A stretch of DNA of 64,000 nucleotides from Sediminispirochaeta bajacaliforniensis DSM 16054 (GTDB lineage Bacteria; Spirochaetota; Spirochaetia; DSM-16054; Sediminispirochaetaceae), in the NCBI RefSeq assembly GCF_000378205.1, contig NZ_KB899423.1, forward strand, positions 1 to 64,000, written 5' to 3'. The position numbers and the translations under genes were made by a program. This document shows positions 7,267-19,084 of the stretch, in pieces (within the stretch, counting starts at the first letter, position 1; every line of letters starts with the position of its first letter). The notes beneath the pieces are model-generated. The model did not search any database. It saw nothing but the letters and a program-made list of their open reading frames with translations, and was not told the origin of the DNA.

Positions 7267-8645
7267 GGCTTGGCGGACCCGGCCTTGAATATTGCCTTAA
7301 CAGCCTCGCCGATGGTGGCAACCCGGACCTCGCCGCCATCGGAACGGGACCTCTCCTTTCCTGTCGATTCCGGACCGACAAAACGCTGAAAGCCCAGCTC
7401 AGCTGCACTTTTACGCCGACGGTCCATATGCCCGGTGGGGCGAATCTCACCGGCAAGACTAACCTCACCGGCAACGGTGACCCCCTTCGGTATGGGAATC
7501 CCGGTCCTCGCCGAATAGAGGGCCATGGCCAAAGGCAATTCTATTCCCACTTCGCTGATCTTCATTCCCCCCGCAACATTGACGTAGATATCCTGATCGG
7601 AAAAGCGTAAGGAAAGATGGCGTTCAAGCACAGCCGCAATTCTGCTCACCCGGCCAGGATCGATGCGGTCCGAATAGACCCGACTGTAGCCCCCTTTTGC
7701 AGGAACCGTCAGGGCCTGAAGCTCAACCATGAGAACCCGGCTCCCCTCATAAACAGGTGCCGCAGCAATACCTGGAGGGATCTCGCCCCCCCGCCGTACC
7801 AGGAATATCTCCCCGGGATCGGCAACCTGATGAAGGCCGTCGGCCTCCATGGAAAAAAGTCCCAGCTCATCCACCGATCCAAAGCGGTTCTTTGTCGAGC
7901 GAACAATGCGCAGGCCGCCATCGGCAAGGTCGAAATAAAGGACCGTATCCACCATGTGTTCGATCACCTTCGGCCCGGCTATCGAGCCTTCCTTAGTCAC
8001 ATGGGCCACCAGAAAAAAAGCGGAATCCTCCTCCCGGGCCCAGTCGATCAATTCGTGACAACCATACTTCAGCTGATTCACCGTACCGGGAACCTGTCCC
8101 GCCTCCTGGCTGATAAGGGTCTGGATCGAGTCCATCACCACCAGTTGGGGACGGGTTTTACGGAGAACCGACATGATGCGATCAAGATCGGATTCACAAA
8201 GAAGGTCGACGGCGGAGGCATCAAGGCCCAGGCGATCGGAGCGCATCTTAATCTGAGCAGCCGACTCTTCACCGCTGATATAAAGGGCCCTGGTACCGGG
8301 AAGGGCCGAGGCCACAAGCTGCATCATCAGGGTTGATTTCCCAATACCCGGCTCTCCGCCAATGAGAACGGCGGAACCGCGCATCACCCCTCCGCCGAGA
8401 ACGCGATCCAGCTCCTCAATCCCGGAAGAAAAGCGAAGCCCCTCGGCCGCCGCTACCTGGTTCAGGGCAATCTCCGATGCCGGTAGCTTTCTTGTTTTTT
8501 CGTGAGCCTTGCTTCCTCCACTGCTCACGCTGCTGCTTTCCTCCCGAAAGGTGTTCCAGCCTCCACAGGAGGGACACCGTCCCAACCATTTCGGCTCCTG
8601 ATGGCCGCACTGTTCACAGGTAAAGAGGGTCCGCTTTTTTGCCAT
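7263..8645 (-). CDS. radA: DNA repair protein RadA
   Basis: 460 aa, the normal length for bacterial RadA (Sms), a RecA-like helicase that extends heteroduplex during recombination. The N-terminus has the C4 zinc finger (C10, C13, C24, C27 in FTCEQCGHQEPKWLGRCPSC). A Walker A (GGEPGIGKST), a Walker B (LVVMDSIQTL) and the RadA-specific STKNRFG motif follow. The C-terminal third is the Lon-protease-like domain (YVNVAGGMKISEVGIELPLA) without an obvious active protease. ATG at 8645 has AAAGGAGC nine bases upstream. It is divergent from the DUF4954 gene across 51 bp and convergent with the TraB gene, where both stops lie within CTAA. Confidence 0.95.
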   Translation of the reverse strand: MAKKRTLFTCEQCGHQEPKWLGRCPSCGGWNTFREESSSVSSGGSKAHEKTRKLPASEIALNQVAAAEGLRFSSGIEELDRVLGGGVMRGSAVLIGGEPGIGKSTLMMQLVASALPGTRALYISGEESAAQIKMRSDRLGLDASAVDLLCESDLDRIMSVLRKTRPQLVVMDSIQTLISQEAGQVPGTVNQLKYGCHELIDWAREEDSAFFLVAHVTKEGSIAGPKVIEHMVDTVLYFDLADGGLRIVRSTKNRFGSVDELGLFSMEADGLHQVADPGEIFLVRRGGEIPPGIAAAPVYEGSRVLMVELQALTVPAKGGYSRVYSDRIDPGRVSRIAAVLERHLSLRFSDQDIYVNVAGGMKISEVGIELPLAMALYSARTGIPIPKGVTVAGEVSLAGEIRPTGHMDRRRKSAAELGFQRFVGPESTGKERSRSDGGEVRVATIGEAVKAIFKAGSAKP

Positions 8646-8661
8646 TGTTGCTGCTCCTTTC

Positions 8662-8699
8662 TTGCACCGTCGTTCCGGCAGGTATAGTATCATACCATG
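8662..8699 (+). promoter_or_regulatory. Probable leaderless promoter of the DUF4954 gene
   Basis: TATAGT at 8683-8688 lies 8 nt before the ATG at 8697 and there is no Shine-Dalgarno between them. A weak -35 (TTGCAC, 8662-8667) lies 15 bp upstream of it, shorter than ideal. Confidence 0.45.
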
Positions 8700-10955
8700 G
8701 TACGGAAAAAGAACGACAAAGCAATCGGTGCCGGCTTTGTGCCCCAAGAATTTCTCCGGGAAGGAGAAGATGAGTATCGATTCAGGAACGCCGGAGACCT
8801 ATCCCGCTCCTACCGCGCCCTTTCGGCCCGGGAAGTGGAAATTCTCGTACGAAACGGCAATTGTGCCGACGACTGGAACGCCATTCTTGTCGCCGAGGGG
8901 TTCAACCCCGAGCGAGTGGAACGGTGTACCTTCCACGGCAAGATTAGAATCGGTGCCCTGGAGGAGGGGTACCTCGAATATCACGATCTCAAGCTTCCTA
9001 TCGGTATCAGGGATTCGGTGATCATCTCCTCGGACATCGGTGACAACGTGGCCATCAGGAACCTCGGTTACCTCGCTTTTTACATTATCGAAAACGAGGT
9101 AATCCTTATGAGTATCGAGGAAATGGTCACCACAAACCATGCAAAATTCGGAAACGGCATTGTCATGGAAGGAGAAGATCCCAATGTAAGGATCCGGCTC
9201 GAGATAGGAAACGAGAACGGCAAACGGGCGATCTATCCCTTCGACGGCATGCTCTCCGCCGATGCCTACCTCTGGTCCCGTTTTCGTGATAACCAGTCAC
9301 TTATACAAGCTTTTGAAGCCATGACAGATGCCGCCTTTGAGCATCGTCGCGGCACCTACGGCAGGATAGGCACCGGATCGGTCATAAAAAGCTGCAGGAT
9401 ACTCAAGGATATCAAGGTCGGCGAGGGAGCCTACATCAAGGGTGCAAACAAGTTAAAGAACCTCACCGTCAACAGTAGCGCAGAGTATCCAAGCCAAATT
9501 GGTGAGGGAGTGGAGCTGGTAAACGGCATCATCGGTTATGGTTGCCACCTCTTCTATGGCGTAAAGGCCGTTCGCTTTATTCTTGCAAACCATTCGAATT
9601 TGAAGTACGGAGCACGACTGATCAACAGCTATCTCGGTGAAAATTCAACCATAAGCTGCTGCGAGGTTCTCAATGCCCTGATTTTTCCGGGCCACGAACA
9701 GCACCACAACAACAGCTTTCTCTGTGCAGCCACGGTTCTCGGCCAATCCAATATCGCCGCCGGGGCAACGATCGGCTCAAATCATAACAGCAGAGGCCCG
9801 GACGGAGAGCTCTTCGCCGGAAGAGGATTCTGGCCGGCTCTTGCGACAAGCTTGAAGCATAACAGTAAATTCGCAAGCTATACCCTCCTGGCAAAGGGTG
9901 CTTACCCGGCAGAGTTGCATATTCCGCTTCCCTTTACGCTGGTTTCAAACAACGAAACAAAGGGAAGGATCGAAATGATGCCGGGTTACTGGTTCCGCTA
10001 CAACATGTATGCCCTTGCAAGAAACTCCTGGAAATACGGAGTCAGGGACAAACGGAAGGACCCGGACCAGAAGATTGAATTTGACTTCCTCGCTCCGGAC
10101 ACAGCCGAAGAGATGCGAAAAGCTCTTTCGCTTCTGGAAATCTGGGCGGGGTTATATATTGATAATATCATTATATCATCTGATGACAATATTAAAACAT
10201 CACTTCTCGATTACACCTTTGCGTTTCATCCCCTGCCGGAAATTCCGCCGGTATTGCGGCCCATTGCAGCTCGAGGCTCAGCTTGGTTCGAAATCCAGAA
10301 GGAAGCGGCCGACGAAATCCCTGTTCCCGCTTACGGCATCGAAAAGAGCAAGAGAGATACGATCATCATACGAGCTTTTACAGGGCGTCGCTGGTACAGG
10401 GAGATGATACTGCTCTACGGCGTGGAACAACTGGCGGCCTTCTGCTCACGACACGGCTTCTCCCTTTCGGACGGAATCGCCGTTCTGGAAAAAAAGGCCG
10501 CAGGGGTCCAGACCGTATGGCACAATATCGGCGGACAACTCATAAGTGATGCCCAAATGCGGAAACTCCAATCAGATATCGTCAGCGGCGATATCGATAG
10601 CTGGCACGGTCTCCACCAACGTTACCGGGAACAGGGAATAAGCTACCCCGATGAAAAAGCGGCCCATGCCTTCTCTCTCTTCAGGACGTTTCATTCAGGT
10701 CCCATTGAAGATGCTCTTGATCGGGCAGTCGAAATCCGTGAGCTCATTGCCCGGAATACAAGGCAAAGCAGGGAGAAGGATTACCAAAACAACTTCAGAA
10801 AGATGGCTTACGCCTCACAGGAAGAGATGTATGCGGTGCTTGGAACCATTAAGGACGACTCTTTTATCAAGAGCATAGAAGAGAAGGCTGTAAGCTTTCG
10901 AAAAGAGCTGAGGCGCTTAAAAAAGGGTATCTCGGTTACTGATAATATCGAATAG
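8697..10955 (+). CDS. DUF4954 family protein, left-handed beta-helix type
   Basis: 752 aa. I recognise the DUF4954 family, known from spirochaetes and Bacteroidetes. The centre (roughly residues 210-370) is a run of hexapeptide-like turns (GTGSVIKSCRILKDIKVGEG, YIKGANKLKNLTVNSSA, QIGEGVELVNGIIGYG) of the left-handed beta-helix kind found in sugar-nucleotide acyl- and nucleotidyltransferases. It is followed by a conserved block GHEQHHNNSFLCAATVLGQS and GATIGSNHNSRGPDGELFAG, rich in His and Asn. The C-terminal part is helical and charged. The enzyme activity is unknown; a transferase acting on a phospho-sugar or lipid precursor is a reasonable guess from the fold. Its 3' end overlaps convergent parB by 39 bp. 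Confidence 0.8.
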   Translation: MVRKKNDKAIGAGFVPQEFLREGEDEYRFRNAGDLSRSYRALSAREVEILVRNGNCADDWNAILVAEGFNPERVERCTFHGKIRIGALEEGYLEYHDLKLPIGIRDSVIISSDIGDNVAIRNLGYLAFYIIENEVILMSIEEMVTTNHAKFGNGIVMEGEDPNVRIRLEIGNENGKRAIYPFDGMLSADAYLWSRFRDNQSLIQAFEAMTDAAFEHRRGTYGRIGTGSVIKSCRILKDIKVGEGAYIKGANKLKNLTVNSSAEYPSQIGEGVELVNGIIGYGCHLFYGVKAVRFILANHSNLKYGARLINSYLGENSTISCCEVLNALIFPGHEQHHNNSFLCAATVLGQSNIAAGATIGSNHNSRGPDGELFAGRGFWPALATSLKHNSKFASYTLLAKGAYPAELHIPLPFTLVSNNETKGRIEMMPGYWFRYNMYALARNSWKYGVRDKRKDPDQKIEFDFLAPDTAEEMRKALSLLEIWAGLYIDNIIISSDDNIKTSLLDYTFAFHPLPEIPPVLRPIAARGSAWFEIQKEAADEIPVPAYGIEKSKRDTIIIRAFTGRRWYREMILLYGVEQLAAFCSRHGFSLSDGIAVLEKKAAGVQTVWHNIGGQLISDAQMRKLQSDIVSGDIDSWHGLHQRYREQGISYPDEKAAHAFSLFRTFHSGPIEDALDRAVEIRELIARNTRQSREKDYQNNFRKMAYASQEEMYAVLGTIKDDSFIKSIEEKAVSFRKELRRLKKGISVTDNIE

Positions 10956-11810
10956 CCGTTCAAGATCGTCCATCGAGTAGTAGGCGATCTCGATCTTTCC
11001 TTTTTTAAGGCTACCACGAATAGTTACTTTGGTTCCCAGGGCATCGAGAAATTTCTGCTCTATGGAGCGCAGTTCCGGAGCGCGGTTGGCAGGAGTCTTT
11101 TCCTCTTTCTGCTCCGTCGCCCGCATGCCTTTGTTTAAAGCGGAAGCCTGGTCCTCGGTCTCCCTGACCGAAAGCCCGTGCTGAAGGATTCTTCCGTAGA
11201 GAATCCGCTGATCCGCCGGATTGAGGACCGACAGGATGGCCCGGGCATGACCTGCGGTCAATTCTCCCTTTACCAGAGAATCCTGGACATCTTCCGGCAG
11301 CTTTAGCAAACGAAGACTATTGGCAACCGTCGAACGCTTCTTCCCAACCTTCCTGGCAACTGCATCCTGGCTCAAATTCATCGCGTCCATGAGGTGACGA
11401 TAGGCCTGAGCCTCCTCAACAGGATTCAGATCCTCTCGCTGTACATTTTCTACCAAAGCGATTTCCAGCTTATCCTCTTCGCTGAAAGCGCGAATAATAA
11501 CAGGAATCTCGCTCAGGCCGGCAAGTCGGGCCGCCCTGAAACGTCGTTCTCCCGCTACAATGGTATGAAGGCCGTGCGCCGACTCCTCATCCACGATAAT
11601 CGGCTGTATGACTCCTTGGTTCCTAATCGAATCTGCAAGCTCCCGCAATGCTTCCTCATCGAAATGCTTTCGAGGCTGATCGGGATTGGTGCGGATCTTC
11701 CGCAAAGGGAGGCTTGAGACATCCCCCTTGAGCTCTTCAGGAAGCTCCAGAGAATCATCAGCCTGATGAATAAGGGCCTCAATGCCCCGGCCCAGGGCTT
11801 TTTTAGACAC
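10917..11810 (-). CDS. parB: Chromosome-partitioning protein ParB (Spo0J)
   Basis: 297 aa. The N-terminal nuclease-like/CTPase domain shows LRKIRTNPDQPRKHFDEEAL and the GERRFRAARLAG box (residues about 87-98), which binds CTP in ParB proteins. The HTH (LSQDAVARKVGKKRSTVANSLRLLKLP) recognises parS, and a C-terminal dimerisation segment ends in MDDLERLFDIIS. ATG at 11810 overlaps the end of parA by 8 bp. A perfect parS site lies about 2.5 kb away at 14291. ParB loads on parS and recruits SMC and ParA for origin segregation. The 3' end runs 39 bp into the convergent DUF4954 gene. Confidence 0.95.
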   Translation of the reverse strand: MSKKALGRGIEALIHQADDSLELPEELKGDVSSLPLRKIRTNPDQPRKHFDEEALRELADSIRNQGVIQPIIVDEESAHGLHTIVAGERRFRAARLAGLSEIPVIIRAFSEEDKLEIALVENVQREDLNPVEEAQAYRHLMDAMNLSQDAVARKVGKKRSTVANSLRLLKLPEDVQDSLVKGELTAGHARAILSVLNPADQRILYGRILQHGLSVRETEDQASALNKGMRATEQKEEKTPANRAPELRSIEQKFLDALGTKVTIRGSLKKGKIEIAYYSMDDLERLFDIISNRDTLF

Positions 11811-12561
11811 GATGAATTACCTCCTGGGCAAGTTTTTGATAGCTTTTCGCACCAATACAACTCGCATCATACTGGTTGATCGGAACGCCATGGCTCGGTG
11901 CCTCGGAAAGACGTACGTTGCGGGGAATAATGGTTTTAAACACCTTCTCCTTAAAATAACCTGCAACCTCCTGAACCACTTCATTGGCTAATTTTGTTCT
12001 GGAGTCATACATGGTGAAAAAGATGCCACCTATACCCAGATTGGGATTCAAAGACTTCTGGACTCGCCGAATCGACTGTAACAGAAGACTTAGGCCCTCA
12101 AGGGCAAAATATTCGCACTGCAAAGGAATAAAAACATGAGAAGCCGCTGCCAGCCCATTGAGGGTCAATAAACCAAGGCTGGGAGGGCAATCAATAAAGA
12201 TATAATCAAACTCCAGCTTTGAGGCAGCAAAGGCATTCCGAAGAAAAAACTCCCGATCCTTCTCTTCAATCAATTCGACATTGGCACCGGTAAGATCGAT
12301 GTTGGACGGTACGACAAAAAGGTTCCGCACCGTCGTCTCCTGAACGGTTTCATCCAAAGGGCTTGTACCCATAAGAACATCATAGGCCCCCGGTCGTCCC
12401 TTATCTGCACCGACGCTGCTGGACAAATTTCCCTGGGGATCAAAATCGACCAGAAGAACTTTCTTATCGGCTTCGGCTACATAAGCCCCGATATTAACGG
12501 CCGAGGTCGTTTTTCCGACACCGCCTTTTTGATTTGCATATGCAATGATCTTACCGCTCAT
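11803..12561 (-). CDS. parA: Chromosome-partitioning ATPase ParA (Soj)
   Basis: 252 aa, standard chromosomal ParA length. The deviant Walker A (YANQKGGVGKTTSAVNIGAY) starts at about residue 8; VLLVDFDPQGNLSSSVG and YIFIDCPPSLGLLTLNGLAA are the other nucleotide-binding motifs. It has no N-terminal HTH, so it belongs to the small type found beside chromosomal parB. It moves ParB-parS complexes by ATP-dependent nucleoid binding. TATAAT lies 7 nt upstream of the ATG without a Shine-Dalgarno, so the parA-parB mRNA may be leaderless. Confidence 0.95.
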   Translation of the reverse strand: MSGKIIAYANQKGGVGKTTSAVNIGAYVAEADKKVLLVDFDPQGNLSSSVGADKGRPGAYDVLMGTSPLDETVQETTVRNLFVVPSNIDLTGANVELIEEKDREFFLRNAFAASKLEFDYIFIDCPPSLGLLTLNGLAAASHVFIPLQCEYFALEGLSLLLQSIRRVQKSLNPNLGIGGIFFTMYDSRTKLANEVVQEVAGYFKEKVFKTIIPRNVRLSEAPSHGVPINQYDASCIGAKSYQKLAQEVIHRV

Positions 12562-12574
12562 ACAAGCGATTATA
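12559..12574 (-). promoter_or_regulatory. -10 box of parAB, leaderless spacing
   Basis: On the minus strand TATAAT (12574-12569) is followed after 7 nt by the parA ATG (12561-12559). No Shine-Dalgarno fits in the 7 nt. No convincing -35 is seen (TTTCCT at 17 bp). Confidence 0.5.
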
Positions 12575-12661
12575 CATGAAAACGTCGGTGTAGGAAACTC
12601 CTCTTGACTTTATCCTACTGAAACACTACGTTATCATAAGCATATATGCAAGGAGATTTCC

Positions 12662-12895
12662 ATGGAACTGGAACTTGAAGGAAAGGTAAAAAAGGCCATT
12701 CAAGATATCCGACCTTCGTTGCAAGCAGATGGTGGCGATATTGAATTGGTTACGGTAGGAGAAAACGGGAAGGTCTCCGTTCGACTCACCGGGGCTTGTA
12801 ATGGCTGCCCAATGGCCCAAATCACCCTAAAGCAGGGCGTAGAGCGCTATCTGAAAGAGACCATCCCCGAAATCAAATCGGTGGATGCCGTCTAA
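12662..12895 (+). CDS. NifU-like C-terminal domain Fe-S scaffold protein
   Basis: 77 aa, a stand-alone Nfu/NifU C-terminal domain. It has the opening KVKKAIQDIRPSLQADGGDI and the cluster-binding pair in GACNGCPMAQITLK (C-x2-C at about residues 46-49). Such proteins carry a 4Fe-4S cluster across a dimer and hand it to apoproteins. ATG at 12662 has AAGGAG seven bases upstream. It stands alone between divergent parA and the deaminase gene, and a hairpin terminator follows. Confidence 0.9.
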   Translation: MELELEGKVKKAIQDIRPSLQADGGDIELVTVGENGKVSVRLTGACNGCPMAQITLKQGVERYLKETIPEIKSVDAV

Positions 12896-12912
12896 TCTGC
12901 TTTTACGTCTCA

Positions 12913-12952
12913 AAAGCCCGGTCGAAATACTTAAAAGCGGCGGGCTTTTTTT
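12913..12952 (+). terminator. Rho-independent terminator after the NifU-like gene
   Basis: AAAGCCCG (12913-12920) pairs with CGGGCTTT (12941-12948) across a 20-nt loop, followed by a T-run to 12952. The loop is long, which lowers confidence a little. Confidence 0.65.
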
Positions 12953-13047
12953 ATATCCTTTTACTTTGAAAATAGTATAATCTGGTATAAGCTAAATATA
13001 TAAACTTTATCAGGTAAGTGACCGATAGAATATCTAAAGGACTTCAC

Positions 13048-14118
13048 ATGATAACAACCAGGCTTGAGCGGGAACGAGTGGAATCTCTGATTCGTGCCAT
13101 TCCAAAAACAGAAATACACCTCCACCTCGAAGGTATGACTGGTGTGGAAACCGTTTGGAAACTAAAAGAAAAAAATCATCTTGATTTCCCCGGTATCACC
13201 ACCCGTGAGGAGTTGGTGCGACGTTTCCAGGTCAAAAGCCTTGATGAGTTTATCGACCTTTTTATCAATGTGATACAAAATTGCTTTCAAGAAGAAGAGG
13301 ATATCGCTTATCTGATCGACGATGCCAGTCGCTACCTTATTGAAAACAATGTCTCCTACGCTGAAATATTCTTTGCTCCGAGCAAGTTTGTCCAAAATGG
13401 GTTTAGCTTTTCTCGCATCGCAGACCTTTTGGACGAGGGAGCGGCAAAGCTAAAAGCCGAAAAGCAGATCGAGGTGAAATTCATCATAGATGTTTCCAGA
13501 AGCTTTGGAAAAGAAAACGCCATGCGGAATTTGAATCTGACCCTTTCCAATCCGAAATCATCGATCATCGGAATCGGGCTTGGCGGGGCTGAAAGCCAAG
13601 GACCTGCTATAGATTATATTGATGTTTTTACCCAAGCAAAAACGGCTGGTCTACATGTTGTCGCTCATGCTGGTGAGGATGTCGGACCGGAGTCCGTATG
13701 GAGCGCTGTGCAAGACCTGGATGTGGAAAGGATTGGTCATGGCATCAGTTCAATACAGGATCCAAAACTGATGAAACTGCTTGCCGATCGCCAGATTCCA
13801 CTTGAAGTTTGCCCGACCAGTAATGTCTTCACTAGAAAATATGTCAGTGCCTATGAGCAACATCCGATTAGGCCTTTTTATGAACAAGGTTTGTATGTCA
13901 CCCTTAATACCGATGATCCTTCGATTTTCGGTGTTGAGCTTGTAGAAGAGTATTATAAAATGTATGAGCACGGTCTGTTTTCAATTCAGGAACTTATCGC
14001 CATCATGAAAAACGGGATCTACGCAACTTTCCTTGCCAAAGAAGAACAGGATAGGCTTTGGAATAATGCAGAGAAAGCAATAGCAGCGTTTCCCGATCAG
14101 GATGTCCTGAAGGGATAG
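13048..14118 (+). CDS. add: Adenosine deaminase family protein
   Basis: 356 aa, the usual length for adenosine deaminase. Metal and catalytic motifs are in order: KTEIHLHLEG (two Zn-binding His), VVAHAGED (Zn His and catalytic Glu at about residues 208-211), RIGHG, CPTSNV, and LNTDDPSIFG with the Zn-ligating Asp. It hydrolyses adenosine to inosine in purine salvage; adenine deaminase activity in the same family is possible. The ATG at 13048 is preferred because AAAGGAC sits eight bases upstream and the family N-terminus begins just after it; a GTG ten codons earlier has nothing before it. It reads toward gyrA, with no clear terminator of its own. Confidence 0.88.
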   Translation: MITTRLERERVESLIRAIPKTEIHLHLEGMTGVETVWKLKEKNHLDFPGITTREELVRRFQVKSLDEFIDLFINVIQNCFQEEEDIAYLIDDASRYLIENNVSYAEIFFAPSKFVQNGFSFSRIADLLDEGAAKLKAEKQIEVKFIIDVSRSFGKENAMRNLNLTLSNPKSSIIGIGLGGAESQGPAIDYIDVFTQAKTAGLHVVAHAGEDVGPESVWSAVQDLDVERIGHGISSIQDPKLMKLLADRQIPLEVCPTSNVFTRKYVSAYEQHPIRPFYEQGLYVTLNTDDPSIFGVELVEEYYKMYEHGLFSIQELIAIMKNGIYATFLAKEEQDRLWNNAEKAIAAFPDQDVLKG

Positions 14119-14262
14119 TTGCGCTTTTACTACTGTCCGGAATCGTGGTGGCCCCTTCTGCCCCAATCCTATTGCCTCAATCACTTCTCTCCAAAAGGCC
14201 ACTGATTCTTTAGAACAGGGCATGAAAAAGCATGTGCACCATAAGGATTCGGAATACTACCT

Positions 14263-14288
14263 AAAAAAACGCCCCATCTCTGGGGCGT
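14263..14288 (-). terminator. Rho-independent terminator of the gyrB-gyrA operon
   Basis: Read on the minus strand: ACGCCCC (14288-14282) pairs with GGGGCGT (14275-14269) around a 6-nt loop and is followed by seven U residues. It lies 23 bp past the gyrA stop, with the parS site between. Confidence 0.85.
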
Positions 14289-14290
14289 AT

Positions 14291-14306
14291 TGTTTCACGT
14301 GAAACA
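14291..14306. promoter_or_regulatory. parS: parS centromere site bound by ParB
   Basis: TGTTTCACGTGAAACA is a perfect 16-bp palindrome identical to the bacterial parS consensus. It lies between the gyrA stop codon and the gyrA terminator, about 4.7 kb from the dnaA start and 2.5 kb from parB. It is the only exact copy I saw in the window. Confidence 0.93.
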
Positions 14307-14310
14307 CTTT

Positions 14311-16767
14311 CTATGTTTGAGGCTGATCCTCTTCTTCATCTTTATCATTCATGACACGAGCAACATCCACCACTACATCGGGAGCAGTAATGGTAACGAT
14401 ATTTACGCCCTGTGCTGTCTTCCCCTGAACAGGAACATCTGAAACATGTAACTTTATGGTATTTCCCTGACTTGTGATGCAGACAAGATCGTCTTCCTCC
14501 AAAACAGAAAGAACTCCAACGATTTCACCGCTTCTTTCACTTGTCTTATAGGCTATTTGCCCCCGTGTACCTCTTCCATGAAGAGAAAAGTGATCATATT
14601 CAACCCTCTTCCCCAGTCCATTCTCACTAAGAAGGAGCATCTTCTCGTTATCCTCAACACGGAGGATACCGGCAAGCTCGTCATCTGATTGAAGTCGTAT
14701 TCCGGTAACTCCCCGGCTGGCACGCCCCATGGCACGTACCTGATCCTCATGAAAACGAAGAGCATTTCCATTACGGCTGACAATAACAATTTCACTGTCT
14801 CCGTGGGTAAGAACCGCGGTAATTAATGTATCTCCGTTGTCAAGTTTTATGGCGATAATTCCACGTGTCCTAGCATTACGGAAATCACTGGTTTTTACCT
14901 TTTTGACAATACCCCTGGCCGTTGCCATGAAAAGATAATGTTCCTCGCTGAATTCCTGCAAACTCACAATAGTGGTAATATCCTCATTTGCAGATATTTC
15001 AAGAAGGGCCTTTATGTGGGTCCCACGACTTGCCCGGCTGCCTTCGGGGATCTCATGGACCTTCATCCAGTAGGCTTTCCCTTCATTTGTAACAAAAAGG
15101 ATATAATCGTGCGTACTGGCGATGAAAAGGTGCTTGATGAAATCCTCGTTGATCAGTTTTGCAGAAGAAGAGCCCTTTCCTCCCCGCCCCTGGTTTCGAT
15201 AACTGGAAACGGGAACACGTTTGATAAAGCCTTTATTGGAGACCAGCACGACCATATCCTCTTTTTGGATAAGATCCTCGATGTTGATCTCCTCGACCTC
15301 ATCGGCAACTATATCGGTTTTTCGGTCATCTCCGTACTTCTGGGCGATCTCCTCCGTTTCATCCCGGACAACACCCAATATTTTCTGTTCACTGGAAAGA
15401 AGGTCCTTGAGATAGGCAATAAGGGCGAGAACTTCACGAAGTTCTTCTTCGATCTTTTTCGTTTCCAAACTGGTGAGCTTCTGAAGCCGCATATCGAGAA
15501 TTGCCTGAGACTGCCGCTCGGAGAGCTTAAAACGCTCCATCAAGCGTTCGCGAGCCTGATTAACATCACTGCTTGATTTGATGATCTGAACCACTTCATC
15601 GATGTTATCAAGAGCAATTTTTAAGCCTTCGAGGATATGGGCCCTTTCCTCAGCCTTTTTCAGATCATAACGGATACGCCTGGTAACGACCTCAACCCTG
15701 TGACGAACAAAATAGTGGACCAGCTCCTTTAGGTTGAGCTGCTTTGGCATACCGTCGACCAAGGCAAGGTTGGTAACATTGAAATTCTGCTGCAACGCCG
15801 TGTGGCTGAAAAGCTGATTCAATACGATCTTGGGTACTGCTCCCCGTTTCAGTTCTATAACAATACGCATTCCGTCGCGGTCCGATTCGTCCCGCAGATC
15901 GGAAATACCGTCGATTCTTTTCTCTTTTACCAGATCGGCAATCTTTATGATGAGATTCGCCTTATTGACTGCATAGGGAATCTCGGTCACGATGATCCGA
16001 TCCTTCCCGCTTTTGGTTGTTTCAATAACAAACTTAGACCGAACGGTAATTTTACCCTTTCCCGTTCGAAATGCCTGTTTAATGCCCCTTCTTCCGAAGA
16101 TGATACCACCGGTTGGAAAATCAGGCCCCTTGATGTATTTCATCAAATCATCAATGGAGATATTGGCATCGTTGATGTAGGCAACTATTGCCGCACACAC
16201 CTCGCGTAGGTTGTGGGGAGGCATATTCGTTGCCATACCGACGGCAATTCCGCTTGCACCATTGGTAAGTAAATAGGGAAAAGCCCCGGGAAGAACCAGA
16301 GGTTCTTGCATCGAATCATCGTAGTTGGGACCGTAATCGACGGTTTCTTTCTTGATGTCCTTGAGCATCTCCTCCGCAACACGGTCCATCTTCGCTTCCG
16401 TATATCGCATTGCCGCCGGAGGATCACCATCAACCGATCCGAAGTTACCCTGAGGCCTAACCACCGGATAACGCATGGAAAAATCCTGGGCAAGCCGAAC
16501 CAGGGCATCATAAATCGACTGGTCGCCATGAGGATGGTATTTACCAAGAACATCACCGACAATACGTCCACACTTTTTAAAGGCTCTATCCGATCGAAGA
16601 CCCATCTCACTCATCGAATAAAGGATACGACGATGAACAGGTTTTAAGCCGTCCCGTACATCAGGTAGGGCACGGCTGACGATGACGGACATCGCGTAGT
16701 TGAGGTAAGATCCCCTAACCTCTTCTTCTATTGAAATAGGAATTACTTCTCCCTTTATCTCTTCCAC
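14311..16767 (-). CDS. gyrA: DNA gyrase subunit A
   Basis: 818 aa. The N-terminal breakage-reunion domain matches E. coli numbering closely: active-site Tyr122 in [10 protein letters not shown], and the quinolone-resistance region [20 protein letters not shown] with Gln at 83 and Asp at 87. The C-terminal half holds the beta-pinwheel repeats that wrap DNA ([11 protein letters not shown] is the GyrA box region). With GyrB it introduces negative supercoils. ATG at 16767 follows gyrB by 37 bp in the same operon; the order is gyrB then gyrA. The mRNA ends in the terminator at 14263-14288. The acidic tail ([12 protein letters not shown]) is normal. Confidence 0.97.
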   Translation of the reverse strand: MEEIKGEVIPISIEEEVRGSYLNYAMSVIVSRALPDVRDGLKPVHRRILYSMSEMGLRSDRAFKKCGRIVGDVLGKYHPHGDQSIYDALVRLAQDFSMRYPVVRPQGNFGSVDGDPPAAMRYTEAKMDRVAEEMLKDIKKETVDYGPNYDDSMQEPLVLPGAFPYLLTNGASGIAVGMATNMPPHNLREVCAAIVAYINDANISIDDLMKYIKGPDFPTGGIIFGRRGIKQAFRTGKGKITVRSKFVIETTKSGKDRIIVTEIPYAVNKANLIIKIADLVKEKRIDGISDLRDESDRDGMRIVIELKRGAVPKIVLNQLFSHTALQQNFNVTNLALVDGMPKQLNLKELVHYFVRHRVEVVTRRIRYDLKKAEERAHILEGLKIALDNIDEVVQIIKSSSDVNQARERLMERFKLSERQSQAILDMRLQKLTSLETKKIEEELREVLALIAYLKDLLSSEQKILGVVRDETEEIAQKYGDDRKTDIVADEVEEINIEDLIQKEDMVVLVSNKGFIKRVPVSSYRNQGRGGKGSSSAKLINEDFIKHLFIASTHDYILFVTNEGKAYWMKVHEIPEGSRASRGTHIKALLEISANEDITTIVSLQEFSEEHYLFMATARGIVKKVKTSDFRNARTRGIIAIKLDNGDTLITAVLTHGDSEIVIVSRNGNALRFHEDQVRAMGRASRGVTGIRLQSDDELAGILRVEDNEKMLLLSENGLGKRVEYDHFSLHGRGTRGQIAYKTSERSGEIVGVLSVLEEDDLVCITSQGNTIKLHVSDVPVQGKTAQGVNIVTITAPDVVVDVARVMNDKDEEEDQPQT

Positions 16768-16804
16768 TCGAGCAACCCTTATCCTTCTTAACTATATCAC
16801 TATG

Positions 16805-19084
<2,280 letters not shown>

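Noticed and set aside
7617-8336. 239-codon plus-strand frame inside radA
   Set aside because: Shadow of radA, whose motifs are complete on the other strand.
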